64,000 bases of DNA, taken from Mesorhizobium sp. B4-1-4 (GTDB lineage: Bacteria > Pseudomonadota > Alphaproteobacteria > Rhizobiales > Rhizobiaceae). The notes beneath the pieces were generated by a model, which did not search any database, was not told the DNA's origin, and saw only the letters and a program-made list of their open reading frames with translations. Position 1 is the first letter of the stretch; each line of letters opens with the position of its first letter. Where the stretch lies: contig NZ_CP083950.1 in NCBI RefSeq assembly GCF_006439395.2, positions 5,073,001 to 5,137,000 of the forward strand. The letters are read 5' to 3'. This document shows, piece by piece, positions 45,501 through 53,344 of this stretch. Position numbers and translations under genes: made by a program.

Positions 45501-45610
45501 TCGGCACCAGTCATCCCGGCCGGATGTCACCGGATCAGTGGACGACTGAATCCGCTGGCTGCAAGTGCCGATTAATGTAGCACAACGTCAGCATGAGCGA
45601 TCCGCCTGGC
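45501..45610 (+). repeat. Dispersed block-boundary repeat, copy 4 (long form)
   Basis: Begins TCGGCACCAGTCATCCCGGC 3 bp after the kinase stop, continues GACGACTGAATCCGCT, AAGTGCCG and the core ATTAATGTAGCACAACGTCA, and ends near TCCGCCTGGC. It aligns with copy 3 over its whole length with scattered differences. Confidence 0.85.
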
Positions 45611-45816
45611 CCGGCACTCGTAGGGCTGCCGATATTGAGCCAAGTTGCCCAAAGGAAACCTGATCTCGGTTCATTGCCTCAACGGCAACACTTTTGATGA
45701 GAGACGGAGTAGTGGTCGGCAGCAGGTTCCCAGAGCTCCCCCGTCGGCACTTGGGCGGGGGAGGTATCGTCCCGAGGCTCGTCAATGCCCGCAGATCACC
45801 GATCAGGCGATGATGG
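45611..45816. other. Non-coding region downstream of choX
   Basis: About 200 bp. It contains a GC-rich hairpin (CTCCCCC...GGGGGAG, 45737-45764) without a T-tract that might still terminate choX transcription. No gene was recognised. Confidence 0.4.
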
Positions 45817-46755
45817 TCAGTTTGTGATCACAGCTGCCTTGACTGCAGCATAACCGTCCTTGCCGTCGAACGTCTTCACACCATCCAACCATGCGGTAAG
45901 CTTGTCGGGGTACTGCTTTATCAATTTGCGCGCTGCGTCTACCGGCTCGACGCTGTTGGTCATGATTTCGTTCATGCCATTGTTCTCATAGTCGATGTCG
46001 AAGTGCAGGTTTTCCAGGAACTTGGTCACGTTCGGGCATTCCTGGCGGTAGCCCTTGCGCGTCAGCGTCCGAACCGTCGCCCCACCAAAGTTGGGACCAT
46101 ATTCCTTGTCGCCGCCACTCAGGTAAGTCAGATCGAACTTGAGGTTCATGGGATGTGGCGCCCAAGCCAGGAAAACGATCCATTCCTTTCCCTTGGTCAT
46201 CTTGTCGACCTGGGTCAACATAGCCGCCTCGCTGGACTCGACGACATTCCAGTCCTTGAGACCGTGCCTTCCGGCGGAAATCATATCGAGCAGCGGCTGG
46301 TTTGAGCCCGCTTCGATGCCGTAGATCGTTGAGTTGAATTTGTCAGAGAATTTCGAAAGATCATCGTACGAGGTCACCCCCGCCTTCGCGACATAGGTCG
46401 GCACGGCCAGCGTGAACTTGGCGCCCGTCAGGTTGGTGGTGAGGACATCGACATCGCCGTTGTCGATGTATGATTTGAATTCCTGTTCCTGGACGGGAAG
46501 CCAATTTCCCAGGAAAACGTCGATATCCTTGTTTTTCAAGCTTTCGAAGGTCACCGGCAGACCCAGAATGGTCTGTTCCGGTTCATAGCCCAAGGAAGTC
46601 AGTATGACGGACGCCGTCGCATTAGTCAGCGAAAGGTCCGTCCAGCTGAGGTCGGAGAATTTCACCTTCCGGCAGCTCTCGGGATCGGCGTGCGCAGGTG
46701 CGGCGGCCATGAAGATGGTCAGCGCGGCGCTTGCATAAAGGGCAAAGGCTTTCAT
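45817..46755 (-). CDS. choX: Choline/betaine ABC transporter substrate-binding protein (ChoX-like)
   Basis: A 312-residue periplasmic binding protein of the ProX/OpuAC fold. Signal peptide ALYASAALTIFMAAAPAHA, then PESCRKVKFSDLSWTDLSL, LKNKDIDVFLGNWLP, YGIEAGSNQPLLDMI, VFLAWAPHPMNLKFDLTYL and ECPNVTKFLENLHF, closely matching rhizobial choline-binding ChoX. Aromatic residues for the quaternary-amine cage are plausible (W in SWTD, NWLP, LAWAPH). No permease or ATPase gene is adjacent, so it must share a transporter encoded elsewhere or be an orphan. It is divergent from betI. Confidence 0.92.
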   Translation of the reverse strand: MKAFALYASAALTIFMAAAPAHADPESCRKVKFSDLSWTDLSLTNATASVILTSLGYEPEQTILGLPVTFESLKNKDIDVFLGNWLPVQEQEFKSYIDNGDVDVLTTNLTGAKFTLAVPTYVAKAGVTSYDDLSKFSDKFNSTIYGIEAGSNQPLLDMISAGRHGLKDWNVVESSEAAMLTQVDKMTKGKEWIVFLAWAPHPMNLKFDLTYLSGGDKEYGPNFGGATVRTLTRKGYRQECPNVTKFLENLHFDIDYENNGMNEIMTNSVEPVDAARKLIKQYPDKLTAWLDGVKTFDGKDGYAAVKAAVITN

Positions 46756-46771
46756 CGGAGTTCCCCTGTTT

Positions 46772-46790
46772 TTGTTGAACGCTCCAACAA
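46772..46790. promoter_or_regulatory. Probable BetI operator between choX and betI
   Basis: TTGTTGAACGCTCCAACAA is a palindrome (TTGTTG, 7-nt spacer, CAACAA) that closely resembles the known BetI operator pattern TTGATTGAACGxTCAATCAA. It sits 16 bp before the choX start and 64 bp before betI, and could control both divergent genes. A second half-like TTGTTGGCGTGTACAA lies at about 46802. Confidence 0.65.
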
Positions 46791-46854
46791 TCATATCTTT
46801 TTTGTTGGCGTGTACAATAAAAAAATGCAAGATGGCGCTAACCAGGAGGGACCG

Positions 46855-47454
46855 ATGCCAAAAGTGGGAATGCAACCTATTCGGCAGAAGCAGATCATTG
46901 AGGCTGCCATTGACACCATTCACGAGCTTGGCATCGAGCAGAGTTCGATCCGCCAGATCGGTATGAAGGCGGGAATCTCGCCTAGTCTTATCACCCACTA
47001 TTTCGGCAGCCGGGACGAGCTCTACACGCTTGTCCTGCGTCACCTGAACCGTGAGTTGTCACGCGTCACGATCGGCAGGCTGCGGACGGCTTCGACGCCG
47101 ATGGAGCGCCTTCTGGCCATCGCCTCAGCGCAATTCGATGCCGAGCAGTTTCAGCCGGCGGTGGCAACGGCGTGGTTCGCACTTTGGGCCGCTCTGCGCG
47201 GCAATCACGAAATGATGCGCTATCAGGCAATCTACGAAAAGCGTCTGGCGAGCAATATCGCCTACTGCCTTCGCTCGCTCATTCCAGAAGGGCAGGTGGA
47301 CTTTGCGGTCAACTGTCTCCTGGCAATGATCGACGGGCTCTGGGTCAAAGCGGCTCAACCAACCAGCCGAGTGACCACCGAGAATGCCCTGGCCATTTTC
47401 CAGAACTACGTCGTCCAGCTGGTCAGTCAGTTGGCGCGTGGGGGTGCCGAATGA
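46855..47454 (+). CDS. betI: BetI-type TetR-family regulator
   Basis: A 199-residue TetR repressor. The N-terminus MPKVGMQPIRQKQIIEAA is the BetI signature; the helix-turn-helix is GIEQSSIRQIGMKAGISPSLITHYF. The C-terminal ligand domain contains EQFQPAVATAWFALWAALRGNHEM, as in choline-responsive BetI. Start ATG 46855 follows a strong AGGAGGG. Its stop overlaps the amidase start, so both are co-translated. Confidence 0.93.
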   Translation: MPKVGMQPIRQKQIIEAAIDTIHELGIEQSSIRQIGMKAGISPSLITHYFGSRDELYTLVLRHLNRELSRVTIGRLRTASTPMERLLAIASAQFDAEQFQPAVATAWFALWAALRGNHEMMRYQAIYEKRLASNIAYCLRSLIPEGQVDFAVNCLLAMIDGLWVKAAQPTSRVTTENALAIFQNYVVQLVSQLARGGAE

Positions 47455-48827
47455 ATGTGTCGGACTATGTCGCTCAAGACGGCGTCGGTTTGGCGCGTCT
47501 GATCGAACGAAAAGAGGTTTCTCGGCGCGAAGTGATCGAGGCTGCGATCAGCGTCATTGAAAGCAGGGATGCCGCTCTCAATGCAGTGGTCATGCGTAAT
47601 TTCGACCCGAGCTGTTCGAGGTCCGATACCGGTGCTGCCAGTGCATTGCGCGGTGTGCCCCTCCTTCTGAAGGACGTGAACCTCTATTCGTCAGACATGC
47701 CGACGACCTTCGGTTCGGCGTTCTTCAAGGGTGCGCCAGCAAAGCCTGACAGCATCATGGTCGATCGGTGGCGCCGTGCTGGCCTCGCTATCTTGGGCAA
47801 GACAAACACGCCGGAATTTGCTGCCGAGTTCGTCACGGAGCCTCGGGCGTATGGCACAACGCGCAACCCACGGGACCTCAATCTGACGGTGGGCGGAAGC
47901 AGCGGGGGGGCGGCCGCTGCGGTTGCTGCGGGAATGGTGCCGATTGCCCACGCAACGGACCTAGGTGGCTCGATCAGAATACCGGCTGCGTGCTGCGGCG
48001 TGTTCGGGTTCAAGCCGACCGGGGGTTTCAATCCCACAGGGCCGTACTTTGATGAGATTGCAGGTGGGCTGAACTCCGATCACGTTATCACGCGCACCGT
48101 GCGCGACAGCGCGGCATCGCTCGACATCACCGCCGATTTCTCTCCACAGCGCCATTCCTATCTCGAAGGCCTCGATAGACCTGTACGGCAGATAACAGTC
48201 GGGGTCTGCTGCACTGACCCGGCAGGCAGACCTTGTGGTCCGGACCAGCAGGAGGCAGTGAACCGGGCGGCTCAGGTTCTGGAATCATTCGGGCACCGCA
48301 TTGTTGAATATCGCTATCCAGAGGGTCTCGACGCGTCCAATTGGTTCGATCACCTGTGGATTTTCGACTTCGTGCGCCTAGTCGAGGAACGCTCACGCGA
48401 ACTCGGCAGAGCCCCGGCAGCCGAGGAGCTTGAGCCGTTGACGTGGCATCTTCTGGAAAAGGCCAAGGCGGGGGGAAATGGCGCACATGAGCGGGCACGC
48501 TCCGCCCGCGAGATCTATACCTCACGCTACCTGGGTTCGATGGAATCGATCCATGTCTGTTTGACGCCGACGCTGGCGACCGACCCTCCGAATGTCGGAT
48601 CCTTGAGCTTCAGGGCATTTGGAGATGTCGAGGCCTGGAACGCGGCGGGTTACAGGTTCGCTCCCTACTCCATCCCATCGAACATCTCAGGACAGCCGTC
48701 CGCGTCGTGTCCGTATTTCAAAAATAGTTCAGGGCTCTCGGTCGGTGTGCAAATCAGCGGCAAGCCGGGCGATGATCTCCTCGTCTTGCAACTATGTGCC
48801 CAGCTGGAGCTATGTCACGCGGCATGA
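47451..48827 (+). CDS. Amidase-signature-family hydrolase
   Basis: A 458-residue amidase with the Ser-cisSer-Lys triad in place: Lys in VPLLLKDVN, cis-Ser in VGGSSGGAAAAVAAG and nucleophile Ser in ATDLGGSIRIPAACCG. The substrate is unknown. Overlap with betI (ATGA) and divergence from choX suggest it releases choline, betaine or a similar quaternary amine from an amide, in place of the usual betBA genes; this is inference. The C-terminal ~25 residues are Cys/Leu-rich. Confidence 0.93.
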   Translation: MNVSDYVAQDGVGLARLIERKEVSRREVIEAAISVIESRDAALNAVVMRNFDPSCSRSDTGAASALRGVPLLLKDVNLYSSDMPTTFGSAFFKGAPAKPDSIMVDRWRRAGLAILGKTNTPEFAAEFVTEPRAYGTTRNPRDLNLTVGGSSGGAAAAVAAGMVPIAHATDLGGSIRIPAACCGVFGFKPTGGFNPTGPYFDEIAGGLNSDHVITRTVRDSAASLDITADFSPQRHSYLEGLDRPVRQITVGVCCTDPAGRPCGPDQQEAVNRAAQVLESFGHRIVEYRYPEGLDASNWFDHLWIFDFVRLVEERSRELGRAPAAEELEPLTWHLLEKAKAGGNGAHERARSAREIYTSRYLGSMESIHVCLTPTLATDPPNVGSLSFRAFGDVEAWNAAGYRFAPYSIPSNISGQPSASCPYFKNSSGLSVGVQISGKPGDDLLVLQLCAQLELCHAA

Positions 48828-48963
48828 AGGTTTCCGCCAGGCCGCACTTGGATTGCCGCTTCGAGCGTAAATTGCCATGGCAGGTCGAATGTCCGCAAGG
48901 ATCGTTCCCTGCCAGATGCTCGCCCATTCAACAGGCGATCAAACACGCCGCCATTGCTCGCTA
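48828..48963. other. Non-coding end of the accessory region
   Basis: About 136 bp between the amidase stop and repeat copy 5. No gene or clear terminator was recognised. Confidence 0.4.
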
Positions 48964-48984
48964 ATTAATGTAGCACAATGTCAA
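48964..48984 (+). repeat. Dispersed block-boundary repeat, copy 5, truncated at the comM junction
   Basis: The core ATTAATGTAGCACAATGTCA is present, then the sequence passes directly into comM (AGAGATTGTGG) instead of the usual GCGAG tail. Copy 5 thus marks the exact right edge of the accessory region. Confidence 0.85.
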
Positions 48985-49623
48985 GAGATTGTGGCCGCCG
49001 GCCGCCGCCACTTCGAGCGCGCGCTTGGCCGTCTCCTGGCCCTTGATGTCGGCGAGGTCGGGCAGGTCGCGCGCCGAGGCGTGGATGCCGGCTTCGGGCC
49101 GCGACAGCACCTGCGTGCCGCGGAAATGGTTGGCGATCGCGATCAGGCTGCGCGGCGCCAATATGTCGAAATCGCTGCCGGCCCAGGCGGCCTCCGGTCC
49201 GCAGGCGAACGGACAGATCAGGCCCTTGCCTTCGGCATTGGCGCCGATCGCCGCCGGCAGGGCGCCGGCGACGGCGGCAATCGTGCCGTCGAGCGACAAT
49301 TCGCCGAGAACGACATAGCCGGCCAGCATGTCGCCCGGAATGGCGCCGAGCGCCGCCATCAGGCCGAGTGCGATCGGCAGGTCGTAATGGCTGCCCTCCT
49401 TCGGCAGGTCGGCGGGCGCGAGATTGACCGTCACCTTCTTCGACGGCATCGACAGGCCCGACGCATGAAGCGCCGCCTGCACCCTCTCGCGGCTCTCGGC
49501 TACCGCCTTGTCGGGCAAGCCGACGATCTGCATGCCGACCTTGCCCGGCGCGACCATCACCTGCACGTCAACCGGCACGGCCTCGATGCCCTGGAAAGCG
49601 ACCGTGCGAACCCGCGCCACCAT
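48981..49623 (-). pseudogene. Truncated second comM (N-terminal ~215 codons)
   Basis: Starting at ATG 49623 this is the same protein as the complete comM at 35527-37059 up to GGHNLL, with one visible substitution (Val to Ala in AKRVLEV); it then runs into repeat copy 5 and stops after LCYIN. It ends just before the Walker A motif, so it cannot be an ATPase. It retains the native position next to gshB, so it is probably the original gene start, disconnected from its 3' part. Confidence 0.9.
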
Positions 49624-49771
49624 CGTGTTGCCCCCGGATGCAGGCTGACCTCAGCCCGTGCGATCAGGCCCGAAATGGCCTCTTCGGCAAACAATCACAA
49701 TTTCTTGATCAAATCAAGAACATTACAGGAACAAGCCACCGTGGAAGTTGCAACGGACTTGTAGCCGATTG
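48981..49771. repeat. Direct repeat B: comM 5' end plus upstream region
   Basis: The second copy of the 790-bp segment at 36417-37206, same orientation. Differences are spread along its length rather than clustered, with three of them just upstream of the start codon (GATGCAGGCTGACC versus GATACGGGCTGGCC). Confidence 0.9.
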
Positions 49772-49808
49772 CGTAAACGGAACATGGTTAATACGAAATG
49801 AAAACGGG

Positions 49809-50753
49809 CTACTTGCGCCTTTTGTCCTCGACCGCGTCCCAGAACAGGCTGGCGATGTCGGCGCCGCCGAAGCGGGCGACTTCGCGCACGCCGGTGGGCG
49901 AGGTGACGTTGATCTCCGTCATATAGTCGCCGATGACGTCGATGCCGACAAGAATGAAGCCGCGTTCCCTGAGCGACGGCCCGATGCGGGCGCAGATCTC
50001 GCGTTCGCGCGCCGTCAGCTCCGTCTTCTCGGCGCGGCCGCCGACATGCATGTTGGAGCGGGAATCGTGCTCGGCCGGCACCCGGTTGATGGCGCCGACG
50101 GGCTCGCCGTCGATCAGGATGATGCGCTTGTCGCCCTTGCGGACGTCCTTCAGGTAACGCTGGACGATGTAGGGCTCGCGGAACAGCTGGCCGAACATTT
50201 CGAGCAGCGAGGCGAGATTGCGGTCGGCTTCGAGCAGATGAAAGATGCCGGCGCCGCCATTGCCGTAAAGCGGCTTGATGATGATGTCGCCGAACTCCTT
50301 GCGGAAGGCGGCGACTTCCAGCGGATCCTTGGTGATCAGCGTCTCCGGCATGAGGTCGGAAAACTCGGTGACGAAGATCTTTTCCGGGCTGTTGCGCACC
50401 CAGGCCGGATCATTGACCACCAATGTCTTCGGATGGATGCGCTCCAGCATATGCGTTGTGGTGATGTAGTTCATGTCGAAGGGCGGGTCCTGGCGCAACA
50501 GCACGACGTCCATCTCGGACAGGTCGGTGCGCACCTTCTCGCCCAGCGAGTAATGATTGCCCTTCTCGTCCCGCACCTGCATCTCCTCGATGCGGGCAAA
50601 CACCTTGCCGTCGCGCAGCGACAGCCGGTCGGGCGTGTAGTGGAACAGCTGGTGGCCGCGCCGCTGCGCTTCCAGCGACAGCGCGAACGACGTGTCGCCG
50701 GCGATCGACACGCTGGAGACATGATCCATCTGGACGGCGATTTTCAACTTCAT
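49809..50753 (-). CDS. gshB: Glutathione synthetase
   Basis: A 314-residue ATP-grasp enzyme joining gamma-glutamylcysteine and glycine. Motifs: [34 protein letters not shown], the ATP-grasp loop [21 protein letters not shown]-like [12 protein letters not shown], and the C-terminal [20 protein letters not shown]. Full length; start ATG 50751-50753. It is core genome, but accessory DNA now flanks it on both sides. Confidence 0.98.
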   Translation of the reverse strand: MKLKIAVQMDHVSSVSIAGDTSFALSLEAQRRGHQLFHYTPDRLSLRDGKVFARIEEMQVRDEKGNHYSLGEKVRTDLSEMDVVLLRQDPPFDMNYITTTHMLERIHPKTLVVNDPAWVRNSPEKIFVTEFSDLMPETLITKDPLEVAAFRKEFGDIIIKPLYGNGGAGIFHLLEADRNLASLLEMFGQLFREPYIVQRYLKDVRKGDKRIILIDGEPVGAINRVPAEHDSRSNMHVGGRAEKTELTAREREICARIGPSLRERGFILVGIDVIGDYMTEINVTSPTGVREVARFGGADIASLFWDAVEDKRRK

Positions 50754-50807
50754 GGCGGCTCCCCAGCGCAGTCGACGAGAGCGATATAAGGGCCGCCGCG
50801 CCTTCTG

Positions 50808-50890
50808 CCAATCCGGCCAGCGCCCTAACGGTTGAAAACCAGCCTGGAATAGCCAGCGGCGGCATGGCCGGCCTGGCAAACGGCGGCCTC
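50808..50890 (-). pseudogene. Decayed 3' end of a gtrA-like gene
   Basis: CCAATCCGGCCAGCGCCCTA and the following ~30 bp match the end of intact gtrA and its downstream flank at 56399-56444 with three or four differences. After AATAGCC the copy skips 49 bp of gtrA and resumes at AGCGGCGGCATGG, then decays. The deletion is not a multiple of three, so the remnant is non-functional. Confidence 0.8.
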
Positions 50891-50928
50891 CGGCGCGGGA
50901 TCAAAAGAAGGCGCCAGCCGGCCGCCGC

Positions 50929-52011
50929 CTAGTCCGCCACGGCGTCGGCTCCCTGTCTCCATAGGCGCGGCGTTCGGCCCACGCTGCTGCGAAACACCCG
51001 CGTCAGGTGGCTTTGATCGACGAATCCGCAGATGAGGGCCACTTCGGAAATGCTGAGCCTTCTTTGGCGTAGCAACGTCTTTGCCTTCTCGATGCGCTCG
51101 CTCATCAGCCATTTATAGGGCGGAACGCCCATAGTCTGACGAAAGGCGCGGGCGAAGTAGCTGACCGACAGGCCGCAGGCCTGGGCGATGTCGGCAAGGG
51201 CGACGTCGCCGCTCAAATTGGCCAGCATCATCTCGCGGGCTCGCTGCATTTGCCATGGCGCCAAACCGCCGACGGATCTGCCAGGCCCGCGACTGCGGGC
51301 ATAGGCTCTAACGAGGTGGGCATGGAAGGCCAGCGCCACTTGATCGTTGAACAACTGGTCGCTCGATCCGTAGAAGGTAGCCTTCGCCTCCAGGGCGCGG
51401 CTCAGGCCGAACAGAATTGGGTCGTGCACGCCGCCCAGGATCGTTCGCAGACCATCAGGCGGCCACTCGCCAGAGTCGTATGCGAGGTCGTGCAGGGTCC
51501 GCCTCGATATTTGCAGGCGCAGAAGGTCCACGGATTGATGGAGATGCGCGATCGGAGACGCCTCCAGATCCAGGAGAACCACATCGCCGGGGTTGACTTC
51601 GGGATAGTTGACGTGACGACCGTCGATCCAGCCCTCCATCTTGGTTATTGGGGACAAGTAGATGATCACCGCGAACCCCGGCTCGGGCCCCACCGCCCGG
51701 GTGAGGCATGGCCCAGCCTGGAGGCGGCTGATGGCGATCGGATCCTTCGAAATGGTCTTGGAGAAAAAGGCCCTCTGGACCGGGGCCTTATACCGAAATG
51801 CCAAATACGACTTGAAGACTTCCAGATCCATATTCTGGCGCGGCGGCACTGAGGCTTCGTCCAAGGCGTCGACTGGTTCGCCGTCGTCGGCGTCGCTTCG
51901 CAATGCAGAGCCTTCGCCTGCGCCGAACATCCCGCGCAGAAACGTCTGACGCTGCCGCGCGTGCTCCGGTGACAGGTCTTCCGGGCTGAACGAACGCGAA
52001 CCGTAAGTCAT
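50929..52011 (-). CDS. AraC-family transcriptional regulator 1
   Basis: A 360-residue regulator. An N-terminal AraC-type sensor domain of ~230 residues (RAFFSKTISKDPIAISRLQA, VNPGDVVLLDLEASPIAHL) is followed by two helix-turn-helices (VALADIAQACGLSVSYFARAF; LSISEVALICGFVDQSHLTRVF) with the AraC signature. ATG 52011 is preferred to upstream in-frame starts. It lies 22 bp after AraC 2, which is clearly paralogous; both belong to the second accessory region. Confidence 0.92.
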   Translation of the reverse strand: MTYGSRSFSPEDLSPEHARQRQTFLRGMFGAGEGSALRSDADDGEPVDALDEASVPPRQNMDLEVFKSYLAFRYKAPVQRAFFSKTISKDPIAISRLQAGPCLTRAVGPEPGFAVIIYLSPITKMEGWIDGRHVNYPEVNPGDVVLLDLEASPIAHLHQSVDLLRLQISRRTLHDLAYDSGEWPPDGLRTILGGVHDPILFGLSRALEAKATFYGSSDQLFNDQVALAFHAHLVRAYARSRGPGRSVGGLAPWQMQRAREMMLANLSGDVALADIAQACGLSVSYFARAFRQTMGVPPYKWLMSERIEKAKTLLRQRRLSISEVALICGFVDQSHLTRVFRSSVGRTPRLWRQGADAVAD

Positions 52012-52033
52012 GGGATGCCTACTCCAGACAGTC

Positions 52034-52993
52034 TCAGGGCATCGCCGTTCCCTGGACAGCGGGCCGATATTGCCTCGGGTCGTCGAGGCGCCACCGCCGC
52101 CACCGCGCAGGGCTCTTTCCCTCAAGCTGCGAGAATACGCGTGTGAAATGGCTCTGGTCGGCGAACCCGCAGGCCACGGCGATCTCCGCCGCGGGCATCT
52201 CCATATTCAGAAGAAGGTTCTTCGCCCTTCTGATGCGCTCGTTCATCAGCCATTTGTGAGCGGGGATCTCGGCCGTGCGCCTGAACGCCCGGGCAAAGTA
52301 GTTCACGGAGAGATCGCAGGCCTCCGCCAACTCCGCGAGTGTAACTCCCTCGGCAATCCTTGCGGACATCAACTCGGTGGCGCGCCGGTATTGCCAGGGC
52401 GCCAGTCCTCCCCGCAGAGGCTTGATGCTGCGGAGTTGGCCGTAGGTCTGGGCAATGTGAAGGTGAAAGGCGAGCGCCACGTGGTCAAGGAATAGCGCGT
52501 CCTCATCGCCGAACATCTGCGTCTTCTTCAGCATGGCGATGCCTAGCCCGAAGAGAACCGAGTCCTCCCCGCCGAAAGTGGGACGCAGCGACCCGATCGG
52601 CGGCCGGCCGAACTCATCAGCAAGATCATCCAAGCTGCGCTGCGACATCTGCACGCGCAGGGTTTGCATCGGATCTCGGATCAGAACCCTTGGCGAGGTG
52701 CCGAGGTCAAAGATACAGATTTCGCCGTCTCTCATCGCCCCCAAGGCTTCCTTGCGCCCCTCCATTCGCGCCTCCAGCCTCGGCAAGGGCATCAGGACGA
52801 TATGGACCGAAAAGGCGGCTTCGGGTTCCGGCTTTAGCGTCCATATGCCGGAAGGTTCGGGTACGGCGACATGCGTGAATATCGTTGGGTCTCTCGATAT
52901 GCCCTTGGCGAAACAGCTTCTGGTGGAGGCCGCACGGAATCGACGCTGTATCAGCGCGTCATGGTGGTCGATTTGCGCAGCCGGCTCATTCAT
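52034..52993 (-). CDS. AraC-family transcriptional regulator 2
   Basis: A 319-residue paralogue of AraC 1 (shared RSCFAKGISRDPTIFTHV-type N-terminus, GGLAPWQ linker, LAELAEACDLSVNYFARAFR and IAVACGFADQSHFTRVF helices). The inducer is unknown. Its ATG lies inside the stop region of a small upstream gene fragment (GATGAATGA), implying translational coupling. Confidence 0.92.
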   Translation of the reverse strand: MNEPAAQIDHHDALIQRRFRAASTRSCFAKGISRDPTIFTHVAVPEPSGIWTLKPEPEAAFSVHIVLMPLPRLEARMEGRKEALGAMRDGEICIFDLGTSPRVLIRDPMQTLRVQMSQRSLDDLADEFGRPPIGSLRPTFGGEDSVLFGLGIAMLKKTQMFGDEDALFLDHVALAFHLHIAQTYGQLRSIKPLRGGLAPWQYRRATELMSARIAEGVTLAELAEACDLSVNYFARAFRRTAEIPAHKWLMNERIRRAKNLLLNMEMPAAEIAVACGFADQSHFTRVFSQLEGKSPARWRRWRLDDPRQYRPAVQGTAMP

Positions 52994-53168
52994 CGATGTT
53001 CACCGCCTGTACTGACCTAGCGTCCTGCGGGATTGACCCAGAATGGCCCTGACAGATCTCGATCAGGCGCACCGATTTGCCGGATCGAGCGAAGACCACG
53101 GAAATGCCCTGTCCCGTCGGGCTGTTTCCAATGACCCCGACGGTGTTGATGTCGCCAATGGCGTTCAT
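52986..53168 (-). pseudogene. Truncated 3-hydroxyacyl-CoA dehydrogenase-like N-terminus
   Basis: A 60-codon frame beginning MNAIGDINTVGVIG and GQGISVVFARSGKSVRLIE, which is the Rossmann start of 3-hydroxyacyl-CoA dehydrogenases, but the GxGxxG loop is altered (GVIGNSPTGQG). The frame ends ~25 residues later in unrelated sequence. A good RBS (TGAGGATAAT) precedes the ATG. It now acts at most as a leader peptide coupled to AraC 2. Confidence 0.5.
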
Positions 53169-53344
53169 ATTATCCTCACGTACACCTGTGCCATCCCGCA
53201 CAAGCCATCGCTTCAGCAATACTGACATCAGGATTATGCTAGGCCGGTAAGCCGCAGTGAGCGGCCTGCATAGGTTTGTTGGTACCTGGGTTTTCGCCAA
53301 GACGTGAGTTAATAAATTGCTGGTGCCGTAAGAGGAAGTTACGT

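Noticed and set aside
45737-45764. Hairpin CTCCCCC...GGGGGAG downstream of choX as a terminator
   Set aside because: Long 14-nt loop and no T-tract in either direction; noted only in the region description.
37207-48980. Search for an integrase, transposase or relaxase inside the comM-flanked region
   Set aside because: None of the supported frames shows a tyrosine or serine recombinase, DDE or relaxase motif, so the region is not called an integrative element outright.
37207-48980. Classical integron with attC sites
   Set aside because: No intI, gene orientations differ between blocks, and the repeat does not show the R'/R'' core sites of attC.
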